This document shows, piece after piece, positions 19,365 through 29,647 of a stretch of DNA of 43,391 nt; positions within the stretch are counted from its first letter, which is position 1; every line of letters starts with the position of its first letter. Position numbers and translations under genes: made by a program. The notes below the pieces were generated by a model, which was not told the DNA's origin, did not search any database, and was given only the letters and a program-made list of their open reading frames with translations. The stretch is from Flavipsychrobacter stenotrophus (GTDB taxonomy: Bacteria > Bacteroidota > Bacteroidia > Chitinophagales > Chitinophagaceae), in NCBI GenBank assembly GCA_945902755.1, contig CAMDNC010000008.1, positions 1 to 43,391 on the forward strand, written 5' to 3'.

Positions 19365-20210
19365 ATGATACGCTTACAGCAATCTCTGCTTTTTCTTGTA
19401 TTGTCCTCAATTTTAGCGTTGGGGTGTGGTTCTGATAAACCACCCAGGCTTGCGACATCAGACACACTGGACCATTATTACCGTGGTAATGAATATGTAT
19501 TGAATGATAAACCTGACAGTGCAATAACCGAGTATATGCTGTGCATTAAAGCGGACTCTAGCAATTGGCGTGCATATTATCAACTGGGTGGCTTGTACCA
19601 ACTGCAAGGAGATTTTGCCAACTCGCTGAACTGCTTTAGCAGATCTGTGGAACTAAAACCCGAATTTACGCTGGGCTACTTCAACAAATCGAACCTAGAA
19701 GAAATGATTGGTGACGAAAAGAACAGTATGGCAGACCTAAAAAGAGCTATTACACTTAAAAAAGATTTCTTTATGGCGATACTTTCGAAAGCACGTAAAG
19801 AATCTAGTTCGGGAAATTACAAAGCTGCTATTGCCGACTTCGATGAAGCGATAAGCATAAGACCAGATTTTTATCTTGCGTACAGTATGCGTGGCTCGTG
19901 CAAATTTAAAATGGGCGATTTTGCAGGCGCAGTTGGTGATTTTGAGAAGGAGATAGAACTAATGCCAAATCATATAATGGGCTATGTAAACCGCGCTGTA
20001 GCTTATGGCGAACTAAAAAACTACCGTGCTGCTGTAGACGACTTGTCAGTTGCCATTCAAATTGACCCCATGTGGTCTCAATCATTAATTTATCGGGGCA
20101 TATATTACAATAAGATGAACAAAAAAGATAGCGGCTGTGGCGATTTTCGCGTAGCTTTAAAACTAAAAAATCCACAAGCAGAAAGTTTTTCGAATGAATA
20201 CTGCAAGTGA
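19365..20210 (+). CDS. TPR-repeat lipoprotein
   Basis: Lipobox-like LALGCGSD; repeated TPR units (WRAYYQLGGLYQLQGDFANSLNCFSRSVELKPEF, FYLAYSMRGSCKFKMGDFAGAVGDFEKEIELMPN). Confidence 0.9.
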   Translation: MIRLQQSLLFLVLSSILALGCGSDKPPRLATSDTLDHYYRGNEYVLNDKPDSAITEYMLCIKADSSNWRAYYQLGGLYQLQGDFANSLNCFSRSVELKPEFTLGYFNKSNLEEMIGDEKNSMADLKRAITLKKDFFMAILSKARKESSSGNYKAAIADFDEAISIRPDFYLAYSMRGSCKFKMGDFAGAVGDFEKEIELMPNHIMGYVNRAVAYGELKNYRAAVDDLSVAIQIDPMWSQSLIYRGIYYNKMNKKDSGCGDFRVALKLKNPQAESFSNEYCK

Positions 20211-20247
20211 TTTGTGAAAAAAAAATTAACAAATACACAATTTCTTA

Positions 20248-20277
20248 TTGTATAGTTGGATTTGTTTGGTATATTTA
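20248..20277 (+). promoter_or_regulatory. Putative promoter of the T9SS cargo gene
   Basis: TTG (20248-20250)-19 bp-TATATTTA (20270-20277), upstream of the ATG at 20299. Confidence 0.45.
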
Positions 20278-20298
20278 TTAAAACAAAAACGCCAAATT

Positions 20299-21717
20299 AT
20301 GAAACAGCTATTGACACTTATCTCTTCATTGTTGTTGCTCAACGCGATCAATGTAAGCGCCCAAGTTTTCTGGACTGAGAGTTTCGAAACTGGAGCAGCA
20401 ACTGGACTTGAAGTATCCAGTTATTCGGGTCCTAATGGTGCTTGGTCGCTTACTGTAACTGGCTCAGAAGGCACCGAACCAAATCGGTGGTATGTAAGTT
20501 GCCAAGAAGCAGGTCAACTGTCAGGTGTGTGTGGCAGTACATGCGCCTCTTCATTTGGTTTAGGCGCGACACTGCATGTAGGCTCAGACCCTGCCTGGAT
20601 AGGCGACAATGGTGCATCATATGATGCAGGCGGCCTATGTGGCATAATAGCCTGCCCCCAAACCGATCGCAGAGCACAGTCGCCCACTATCAACTGTATT
20701 GGCAAATACAATATCAGACTGAAATTTTATTATATCCTCAATGGTCAAGGCACTACAGACGATGGAAGTGTGTATTACTCACCCGACAATGGCACCACGT
20801 GGAGCCTACTAATGACCCCAGCAAAAACAACAACCTGTACTAGCGGACAAGGCAGATGGGACTCTACGGGCATCAATCTACCATCATCTGCCAACAACAA
20901 CGCCAATGTAAAAATAGGGTTTAGATGGGTGAACAATGACGATGGCGTGGGCACTGATCCTTCTTTTGCTGTAGATAGTGTGTCGCTGCGCACACCAGCC
21001 ACCACCATCATAGACGCATCTATGGCAGCCAGTGCCACTACTGCTTGCGAGGATAGCTGCATCACATTCACCAATACTAGTACAGGTACAGTTGATAGCT
21101 TCAAATTCAGCTGTCCGGGTGCTACCATAGCTACCGCTACTACCAGCCCAGCAAGTGTCTGTTTCCCAAATGCTGGCAACCAAACCGTGAAACTATACCT
21201 GTACAGCGGAGGCGTAATTGTAGATTCTGCAAGTACAGCCGTAAGCATCACACCATCTCCCCGCCCCACTATCACGCTCACAGGCACTACACTTTCTGTA
21301 CCAGCACTATACACCGCCTACCAGTGGTATAATGGTCTTACACCCATAGCAGGCGCTACCAGTTCGTCATACACTTATACTACTATGGGGGCTTTTGGCA
21401 TCATTGTAGATTCGGCAGGTTGCAGAGGAGTTAGTATCTACAACCCACTTAGTGTAACCAACATAAACGGCACAGCCAGCGAATACAAAATAGCACAAAC
21501 GAACAATAGCTCGCTGACACTAGTAACTAATGTACCTGTAACCAGCACCATGAATGTGACAATACTAGACGCTACAGGCAAACTTATAACCACCGAAACC
21601 TGGACTAAAGGACAATCTACGGTACAGATAAACGGCATTACTACCCCAGCAGGTATGTACATAATAAGGATAAGCAACGACCACACCGTAGCAGTAATAC
21701 GGTGGATGAAACAATAA
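20299..21717 (+). CDS. Secreted protein with N-terminal lectin/jelly-roll-like region and C-terminal type IX secretion (type A) sorting domain
   Basis: MKQLLTLISSLLLLNAINVSAQVFWTESFETG signal peptide; C-term PVTSTMNVTILDATGKLITTETWTKGQSTVQINGITTPAGMYIIRISNDHTVAVIRWMKQ typical of T9SS cargo. Confidence 0.9.
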   Translation: MKQLLTLISSLLLLNAINVSAQVFWTESFETGAATGLEVSSYSGPNGAWSLTVTGSEGTEPNRWYVSCQEAGQLSGVCGSTCASSFGLGATLHVGSDPAWIGDNGASYDAGGLCGIIACPQTDRRAQSPTINCIGKYNIRLKFYYILNGQGTTDDGSVYYSPDNGTTWSLLMTPAKTTTCTSGQGRWDSTGINLPSSANNNANVKIGFRWVNNDDGVGTDPSFAVDSVSLRTPATTIIDASMAASATTACEDSCITFTNTSTGTVDSFKFSCPGATIATATTSPASVCFPNAGNQTVKLYLYSGGVIVDSASTAVSITPSPRPTITLTGTTLSVPALYTAYQWYNGLTPIAGATSSSYTYTTMGAFGIIVDSAGCRGVSIYNPLSVTNINGTASEYKIAQTNNSSLTLVTNVPVTSTMNVTILDATGKLITTETWTKGQSTVQINGITTPAGMYIIRISNDHTVAVIRWMKQ

Positions 21718-21739
21718 AACTGGTACTGATTTACACAAC

Positions 21740-21770
21740 AAAGCCCTGACCAAATGTCAGGGCTTTGTTT
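21740..21770 (+). terminator. Rho-independent terminator
   Basis: AAAGCCCTGAC-caaat-GTCAGGGCTTT followed by GTTT, just after the T9SS-cargo stop. Confidence 0.85.
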
Positions 21771-21902
21771 GTTTAATGCCAATGGTGTACATGAGGGTAG
21801 ATTTTGGCCTCAATTACAAAATCCAAAAATGATGACAGCCGTATGTATCCACATACAATACTCAAAATCAGCCATCTATTCACTACTTAATACAATTAGA
21901 CA

Positions 21903-21910
21903 TATTTTTG
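21903..21910 (+). promoter_or_regulatory. Putative -7 box for eno
   Basis: TATTTTTG, 23 bp upstream of the ATG at 21934. Confidence 0.5.
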
Positions 21911-21927
21911 CAGCACAACCAAAATAA

Positions 21928-23223
<1,296 letters not shown>

Positions 23224-23236
23224 ATACAACATCAGT

Positions 23237-23548
23237 ATGGATACAAAAAAAGTAACCAAGGTACTAGTAAACAAATACTTCATTGTTGGTATCTGTTTTG
23301 TTGCTTGGGTTATGTACTTCGACCAAAACGACTGGATGAGTCTCAAACAACGTCAAGAAGAACTGAACGGTGTGAAAGATAATATTAGTTATCTGAAGCT
23401 AGAAATAGGCAAAATGAATGCTGAGAAAAATGCGCTAATTGCTGACAACAATGGCACCCTCAACAACCCACAAATGTTGGAACAATACGCCCGTGAGCAC
23501 TTCAGGATGAAACAAGAAGGAGAAGATGTGTACGTTATAGAAAAATAG
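23237..23548 (+). CDS. Septum formation initiator family protein (FtsB/DivIC)
   Basis: One TM then coiled coil, ending MLEQYAREHFRMKQEGEDVYVIEK; immediately downstream of eno. ATG at 23237 likelier than 23213, which overlaps eno. Confidence 0.85.
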   Translation: MDTKKVTKVLVNKYFIVGICFVAWVMYFDQNDWMSLKQRQEELNGVKDNISYLKLEIGKMNAEKNALIADNNGTLNNPQMLEQYAREHFRMKQEGEDVYVIEK

Positions 23549-23565
23549 ATAAGCAGCAATACTTA

Positions 23566-23594
23566 CCAACAGCCACCCACCAGGTGGCTGTTGG
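23566..23594 (+). terminator. Rho-independent terminator
   Basis: CCAACAGCCACC-CACCA-GGTGGCTGTTGG perfect 12-bp stem followed by TGTTTGTT. Confidence 0.85.
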
Positions 23595-23743
23595 TGTTTG
23601 TTACATACAACATCCTATCGCTTCATAACATTTTACTATGCAGTAATAGCAACAAAATTGAGCCTTTACGGATACTAGTGTTTTCAATAACCACAAATTG
23701 TTGCCACCTTTGCTGCATAACTGACGACAACGAAAAGAGGAAA

Positions 23744-24244
23744 ATGATAACAATAATAGCAGGTACAAATAGACAAGACAGCATGACCCTACGCACAGCT
23801 AGGGCCTACTATAATATAATAGCTTCCCAAACACCCGACGTTCAAATACTGTCACTCCTAGACAAACAAGTGTGGGAAAGAGGTAGTGACATGAAAGAAC
23901 TAGAAAGTAAATATTTGATACCTGCTACTAAGTTTTTGTTCATCATGCCAGAATACAATGCCAGTTTTCCGGGAGTATTGAAAATGATGATCGACAATAG
24001 CGACATTAAAAAATGCTGGTGGTATAAAAAGGCAGCACTCGTCGGTATATCTGATGGCCGAGCGGGTAACCTTCGTGGCACAGAACATATGACTGCTATC
24101 CTGAACTACATGAAAGTCAACGTGCTCTACAACAAACTACTACTATCTAAAATTAAGGAAGAAATCAACCTGAACAGCGACATTATAAAGCCTGAGACAC
24201 AGCAACTTATAAATATTCAAGTTGAAGAATTGTTGAAATTCTGA
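23744..24244 (+). CDS. NADPH-dependent FMN reductase family protein
   Basis: MITIIAGTNRQDSMTLRTARAYYNII, FIMPEYNASFPGVLKMMIDN, KKAALVGISDGRAGNLRGTEHM. The track start at 23591 lies in the upstream terminator, so ATG 23744 is preferred. Confidence 0.9.
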   Translation: MITIIAGTNRQDSMTLRTARAYYNIIASQTPDVQILSLLDKQVWERGSDMKELESKYLIPATKFLFIMPEYNASFPGVLKMMIDNSDIKKCWWYKKAALVGISDGRAGNLRGTEHMTAILNYMKVNVLYNKLLLSKIKEEINLNSDIIKPETQQLINIQVEELLKF

Positions 24245-24365
24245 TGAAATAACACCATCGCTGTATAGTATTCAGGGGAGTTTTACTTAAAAATATCCCA
24301 ATATTGACCATTTTCACTCGCAAGGAAGCATAATTAACCAGCGGCATTCTACATTTGATGTCTAT

Positions 24366-25613
24366 ATGAAATTTCGTTTTCTAATTATCCTCACAGTAAT
24401 AGGTCTTGCAGAGTATTACAGCTTCACGTTGGTAAGGTCCATGATTCGCAATATGGCACCTACTTGGCGCACCACGCTACTCACGTTGTACGTGTCGTTA
24501 ACAGCGCTTAGCTGGTTTGGGCTTATTTTCTTCAGAATGATGAACTGGGCCAACTTCCCACATCTTCTTCGCAATATCTATGTTGCCTTTGTGCTAGGCT
24601 TTGCCGTTGGCAAGATACTCATACTGCTGGTAATGCTCCTAGATGATCTACGTAGGTTACTAACTTGGACAATCACGTCGTTTGCCTACAGAAACTCTCC
24701 GTCAGCCAATACTGGTGTAACGGTAGACCGCTCTACCTTTATGAAACAGGCAGCACTGGTGCTGGGAGGTCTGTCGGTAGTAGGCTTTACTGCTGGCATT
24801 ACCAACCGGTACAAGTATCGTGTGCGCCGCAGCAAACTGAGCTTCAAAACCCTACCAGATGCATTCAAAGGTCTTAGAATAGTACAAATATCAGATATAC
24901 ATACAGGCAGCTTCGACAACCATGCGGCTGTAGCAGAGGGTATAGCACGGGTTATGCACCAGAAAGCTGACATCATACTATTTACCGGCGATCTGGTAAA
25001 CAACATGGCAGATGAAGTAGACGATAAATACCTAGAAATATTCTCGAGGCTCAAAGCCCCTATGGGTGTGTATTCTACACTCGGCAACCACGATTATGGC
25101 GATTATGTGCAGTGGCCTAGCCATCAAGCTAAAAAAGACAATTTAGAGAATCTAAAAGCCATACATGCCAAGGCGGGCTGGAGACTACTAATGAATGAAC
25201 ATATAGTGCTCGAACGTGGCAATGACAAAATAGCACTGGTAGGAATAGAAAACTGGAGCGCAAAAGCGAACTTTCCCAAGTATGGTGACATGAACAAAGC
25301 ATACGAAGGGCTAGAAGACAAAAATATTCCATTTAAAATACTACTGTCCCACGACCCTTCTCACTGGCGCGAAGAGGTAGTAAGTAAGTATAAAGACATA
25401 CAACTTACCCTGAGCGGACACACTCACGGCATGCAATTTGGTGTAGATAGTAAGTGGTTTAAGTGGAGCCCAGTACAATACATGTATAATGAGTGGGCTG
25501 GAATCTACACAGAAAACGAACAGTCACTGTACGTAAACAGAGGCTTTGGCTTTTTGGGCTATCCAGGCAGACTGGGTGTATTACCGGAAATCACCGTACT
25601 AGACTTTGTATAA
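24366..25613 (+). CDS. Membrane-anchored metallophosphoesterase
   Basis: Hydrophobic N-term; LRIVQISDIHTGSFDN, ILFTGDLVNNMADE, YSTLGNHDYGDY, LTLSGHTHGMQFG. Confidence 0.95.
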   Translation: MKFRFLIILTVIGLAEYYSFTLVRSMIRNMAPTWRTTLLTLYVSLTALSWFGLIFFRMMNWANFPHLLRNIYVAFVLGFAVGKILILLVMLLDDLRRLLTWTITSFAYRNSPSANTGVTVDRSTFMKQAALVLGGLSVVGFTAGITNRYKYRVRRSKLSFKTLPDAFKGLRIVQISDIHTGSFDNHAAVAEGIARVMHQKADIILFTGDLVNNMADEVDDKYLEIFSRLKAPMGVYSTLGNHDYGDYVQWPSHQAKKDNLENLKAIHAKAGWRLLMNEHIVLERGNDKIALVGIENWSAKANFPKYGDMNKAYEGLEDKNIPFKILLSHDPSHWREEVVSKYKDIQLTLSGHTHGMQFGVDSKWFKWSPVQYMYNEWAGIYTENEQSLYVNRGFGFLGYPGRLGVLPEITVLDFV

Positions 25614-25622
25614 ACAACCGTA

Positions 25623-26198
25623 TTACTTGTTGATAGCGGCTATTATTTCAGCATCCATAGGCTTAGTAGTAGGCGAAAAAATAGCTACAAGTTTACCAGT
25701 TTCATCTATTAGGTACTTCTGAAAATTCCATTTAACGGAGTTATCCCTTAGTCCATTGTATTCTTTGTGGGTGAGCCATACATAAATAGGTGCTTTGTCT
25801 CTACCCTTTACTGACACCTTTGATGCCATAGGAAACGTAACATCATACTTTGTGCGGCACATCGTAGCTATCTTCTCGTTAGAACCAGGCTCCTGAAACA
25901 TAAAGCTGTTTGCAGGAAATCCTACTATCACCAATTTATCTTTGTGTGCCCGATACAGTTGTTCTAGTTCGTCAAACTGTGGAGTCAATCCGCACAACGA
26001 TGCCGTATTTACTATCAATATTTTTTTGCCTTTATATTGGGCAAAGTCTATTTCACCACCATCTATTGCCTTTACCTTGTATTCGTATATACTAGCTGGC
26101 ACTTTTTCATCACTACCGAACAATCCTCCCAAAAACGACATCATAGCTATTATTATTAAACCAAAAACCAATATTACTTTCCTAACGCTCTTTTTCAT
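25623..26198 (-). CDS. Glutathione peroxidase family protein (cysteine type)
   Basis: ILIVNTASLCGLTPQFDELEQLYRAHKDKLVIVGFPANSFMFQEPGSNEKI, VKWNFQKYLID. Confidence 0.95.
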   Translation of the reverse strand: MKKSVRKVILVFGLIIIAMMSFLGGLFGSDEKVPASIYEYKVKAIDGGEIDFAQYKGKKILIVNTASLCGLTPQFDELEQLYRAHKDKLVIVGFPANSFMFQEPGSNEKIATMCRTKYDVTFPMASKVSVKGRDKAPIYVWLTHKEYNGLRDNSVKWNFQKYLIDETGKLVAIFSPTTKPMDAEIIAAINK

Positions 26199-26219
26199 CC
26201 CACTTATAGTTTGTGTGGC

Positions 26220-27356
26220 TTACATATTACTTTCCAGGTATTCATACTCCCCACCATTCATAAACTCATTGTTTTCAGCTATTGTTTTGTCTACATATTG
26301 CAGCACTATGTGATGCAATGTTGGTCCCTGACCAAAAAATACTTTTATGGCTACGGGCAGCACAGCTATCGTTATACCCCACTGCACCAACTTATCGTTG
26401 TGTAAGCGCAACCGAGCTGCATCCTTTTCGGTGGTAAGAATTATTTTTTCTGTCACATCCCACTTTTCGAAGGTAGACTTAATTTCCTCCAAGTCTGCCG
26501 AAACAAAATAATGATGATCTTTGTAAGTAAGTGTGTGTACATCGGCTGCATACTGCTTCACAAAGCCCACCAATGGCTCTGGGCGGGCTATGCCGCAAAC
26601 CAGCAATACACTTTTGCCCGAAATATCTACTGGCTCACCTGTTACAAAGTTGAAAGGAACGTCATAATGTAAGCCTGTAAAAAACACATGCTGCCCTTTT
26701 ATGGGTGCCAATGCTACTACCATTTCTTTTGCCTTGGCCTCACTAAGATTGTCAGGGCATTTAGATACGATAATCACATCTGCCCGCTTACTGGCATTTC
26801 TGCTTTCGCGCAGGCTACCAAAGGGGAGGATGTAATCTTTGTAGTAGGGTTTAGAGTAATCAGTGATCAGCACATTTAGCCCAGCCTTCACAGACCGGTG
26901 TTGATACGCATCGTCTAGCAATATCACATCTACATCGGGACGGCGTTGCAGCAGTGCAGGTATCCCCGTTATGCGCTCTTCGGCTACACTCACTACAAGC
27001 TCCGGAAACTTTAAGTAATACTGCATAGGTTCATCGCCTATGCGCAATGCATTTGTTTGCTCGTCTGCCAATATGAATCCCTGGGTGCGCCGTTTGTATC
27101 CTCTACTCATGGTTGCAACCTGATACTGATATTGCAGCAAACGGATAAGGTACTCTACGTGTGGCGTTTTACCTGTACCTCCGGTAGACAAATTACCAAT
27201 GGATATAACAGGCACACTAAACCTGATGGACGAAAAAAAGCCCACATCATACATCCGGTTTCGCCACCACACTAACGCTCCATATATCAGTGCAAAGGGA
27301 TACAGCAATAATCGGACAACTGAAAATACATAATACAGGAAGTTGCCTTGCTCCAT
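26220..27356 (-). CDS. lpxK: Tetraacyldisaccharide 4'-kinase
   Basis: VPVISIGNLSTGGTGKTPHVEYLIRLL, TMSRGYKRRTQGF, DVILLDDAYQHRSVKAGLNVLITDY, LVCGIARPEPL, TTEKDAARL. Confidence 0.95.
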   Translation of the reverse strand: MEQGNFLYYVFSVVRLLLYPFALIYGALVWWRNRMYDVGFFSSIRFSVPVISIGNLSTGGTGKTPHVEYLIRLLQYQYQVATMSRGYKRRTQGFILADEQTNALRIGDEPMQYYLKFPELVVSVAEERITGIPALLQRRPDVDVILLDDAYQHRSVKAGLNVLITDYSKPYYKDYILPFGSLRESRNASKRADVIIVSKCPDNLSEAKAKEMVVALAPIKGQHVFFTGLHYDVPFNFVTGEPVDISGKSVLLVCGIARPEPLVGFVKQYAADVHTLTYKDHHYFVSADLEEIKSTFEKWDVTEKIILTTEKDAARLRLHNDKLVQWGITIAVLPVAIKVFFGQGPTLHHIVLQYVDKTIAENNEFMNGGEYEYLESNM

Positions 27357-27428
27357 AATGGTGCAAATAACGACAAAAATTATGAAGCAGCTGTATAGCT
27401 ACATTTGCAAAAGTGATAAAAACAAGAT

Positions 27429-27830
27429 TTAACCCTTCATTGGCTTACGAGTAGCTACACCTGCTACTATCATTGCCCAACCCAATATAAAGAAAACACC
27501 ACCTATGGGTGTGAGTATACCCACCGGCCCTATAGAACCACCGTTGATACTAAGTAAAGAAATCGCATAAAGCGACCCACTAAACAATAGTATACCGGTA
27601 ATAAAAAAGCTAATCGCCAGATTTAGTTGTTTGTTAGGAAAGCTAGGATAAAGTATGCCAGTAAGCATCAAAGCAAAACTGTGATAAAAATGATACCTCA
27701 CTCCAGTTTCGAAAACTAGTAGTTTATCTGGGGCCATTACTGCTTTGAGTGCATGAGCCCCAAATGCTCCTAATATAACAGCAATAGCAGCAAAAGAAGC
27801 CCCGAAAACTATACCTTGCTTATTCATCAT
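27429..27830 (-). CDS. DUF423 family membrane protein
   Basis: AVILGAFGAHALKAV...FETGVRYHFYHSFALMLTGIL...FSGSLYAISL...GPVGILTPIGGVFFILGWAMI. Confidence 0.92.
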   Translation of the reverse strand: MMNKQGIVFGASFAAIAVILGAFGAHALKAVMAPDKLLVFETGVRYHFYHSFALMLTGILYPSFPNKQLNLAISFFITGILLFSGSLYAISLLSINGGSIGPVGILTPIGGVFFILGWAMIVAGVATRKPMKG

Positions 27831-28353
27831 TTAAAATTTTGTCAAAGGTAGCAAGTGAAATGTCTTTGGCGGGTAAAATATGATGTGCTTGCTTGTAAAA
27901 CGACTCTCTGGTATTGAGCAAATCTCCCAATTGTTGTTGCAGTGTATTGTCTTTGTACAGTAACGGACGGTAGTCAGCACTACGCTCTAGGTTTCGACTC
28001 AAGTACTGCGCATCGGCTGCCATGTAGATTACCACCCCTGCTGCTTTCATTATCTGCATATTGTCAAAGAAACATGGAGTACCACCCCCACACGATATTA
28101 TACCACCATCTGGCAACGATTCTATTGTAAGCAGTAGTGTTGCTTGTTCTATTTTCCTAAATCCCTCCTCCCCTTCTTCTTTAAATATCTCCCTTATCGT
28201 TTTGCGCTGTTCTGTTTTTATTACTGCATCTAGGTCAGCAAAAGGCACTTTGATGTGATGTGCCAAATTGCCACCCCAATAACTTTTGCCCACTCCGGGC
28301 ATTCCTATCAGAAATATAAGTTTGTTGCTTTTATTAAAAACTATCTGTTTCAT
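27820..28353 (-). CDS. aroK: Shikimate kinase
   Basis: IFLIGMPGVGKSYWGGNLAHHIKVPFADLDAVIKTEQRKTIREIFKEEGEEGFRKIE, ISCGGGTPCF. Confidence 0.92.
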   Translation of the reverse strand: MKQIVFNKSNKLIFLIGMPGVGKSYWGGNLAHHIKVPFADLDAVIKTEQRKTIREIFKEEGEEGFRKIEQATLLLTIESLPDGGIISCGGGTPCFFDNMQIMKAAGVVIYMAADAQYLSRNLERSADYRPLLYKDNTLQQQLGDLLNTRESFYKQAHHILPAKDISLATFDKILNDE

Positions 28354-28370
28354 GAATTATAATATCACTT

Positions 28371-28396
28371 AGTTGCTAAAGTGCGTAGCTGCTAAA
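28371..28396. promoter_or_regulatory. Direct repeat AGYTGCTAAA, period 16 bp, upstream of aroK
   Basis: AGTTGCTAAA at 28371-28380 and AGCTGCTAAA at 28387-28396. Confidence 0.35.
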
Positions 28397-28901
28397 CGGT
28401 GAGCAAGAACATACTCGCACAAGGTAATGCCCATATACCATACACCCAAAAAACGGACCGGTATATAACAATAGATAAAACACGAAAAAATAAAAATCAA
28501 TATAAGCAGAAAATAAACCAACACCTACCAAAAGCAAGATGATACCTTCATACCACCCTCTGCCACTTATGCGGTATTTATTGCCATACTTTCGCCTATG
28601 AGTAATTGTACTAAAAATCTGAATAACACCTCAACAAAAGTAAATAATCATTACATAACGAATCGCTAGAGCATTAGCTGTTTATCTGTGTATGAGCATA
28701 TAACACAACGGTAGAACTAATGCTGCATTTTGTACAGAAATATCTATCAATTTAAACCTGTTGAATGACAAAATTGCCGACGATTTTTCTACTTTGAATA
28801 ATGAAATAGCAAATCCAAAAACAGTTTAAATATAAATAACATACGTAATAATAAGAAAAACAACTAGTTATCAGTCAATCTAAACAGCTAGAGCTATAAT
28901 G

Positions 28902-28919
28902 TTAAGTAATCATTAAGTA
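28902..28919 (+). promoter_or_regulatory. Pho-box-like direct repeat upstream of the DUF47-PiT operon
   Basis: TTAAGTA-ATCA-TTAAGTA: two identical 7-mers with a 4-bp spacer (11-bp period). Confidence 0.4.
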
Positions 28920-28954
28920 TCTCAGGTCGATTTTTAATGTCGCTATTTAGCAGA

Positions 28955-28962
28955 TAGCTTTG
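28955..28962 (+). promoter_or_regulatory. Putative -7 box of the DUF47-PiT operon
   Basis: TAGCTTTG matches TAnnTTTG, 24 bp upstream of the ATG at 28987. Confidence 0.5.
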
Positions 28963-28986
28963 CAATTATTAAATAAAACGCTTTTC

Positions 28987-29634
28987 ATGTCATTCGATTC
29001 TATTTTAAAGTTTTTCTTGCCTAAAGATCGAGTTTTTTATACATTGTTTGAAGAGGTTGCAACTACCCTTGTACAAATGGGGGAAATCTTCAAAAATGCA
29101 ATGAATGAAGAAGACTTAAATAAAAGAGATGAGATGCTCAGGAAGCTCGAAGAAATGGAGCACAAAAATGACGAAACCACTCATCAAATCTTTATTGAGT
29201 TGGGTAGCAACTTCATTACTCCACTCGATCGTGAGGACATTCATTATTTAGCTACTTCACTTGATGATATCGCTGATTATATTTGGGGTGCTGCAAAACG
29301 AATAGTTAATTATCAAATAGACGACAAAAACAACACTATTCAAGCATTTGCTGAGATTATATGCAAGTCTATTAAGGCCATAAATACAAGTATTTACGGG
29401 CTCAGAGGAATGAAAAATCTTCGCGACATAACTTCATCTTGCGTTATTGTTAATAGTTTGGAGAATGATGCTGATAACTTACTTGATAGTGCAATGTTGT
29501 ACTTATTTTCTTCAAACATAAGCGCAGTAGAACTGATTAAGCAGAAAGATATATTTCAGATGCTGGAAGTAGTAACTGATAAGTGCGAGGATGCAGCAAA
29601 TGTTGTTGAGTCTATCATCATTAAGTACGCTTAA
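28987..29634 (+). CDS. DUF47 family (PhoU-like) phosphate transport regulator
   Basis: MSFDSILKFFLPKDRVFYTLFEEVATTLVQMGEIFKNAM...ITPLDREDIHYLATSLDDIADYIWGAAKRI; adjacent to PiT. ATG 28987 preferred to TTG 28960. Confidence 0.92.
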   Translation: MSFDSILKFFLPKDRVFYTLFEEVATTLVQMGEIFKNAMNEEDLNKRDEMLRKLEEMEHKNDETTHQIFIELGSNFITPLDREDIHYLATSLDDIADYIWGAAKRIVNYQIDDKNNTIQAFAEIICKSIKAINTSIYGLRGMKNLRDITSSCVIVNSLENDADNLLDSAMLYLFSSNISAVELIKQKDIFQMLEVVTDKCEDAANVVESIIIKYA

Positions 29635-29647
29635 CCAATTGCCTTTT

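Noticed and set aside
20775-21314. 179-aa antisense ORF within the T9SS cargo gene (and neighbouring overlapping ORFs)
   Set aside because: Composition mirrors the threonine-rich sense gene; no start signals or domain features.
25623-26198. Possible selenoprotein glutathione peroxidase
   Set aside because: The active-site residue is encoded as cysteine (NTASLCGLTPQF) with no in-frame TGA, so it is an ordinary Cys-type enzyme.
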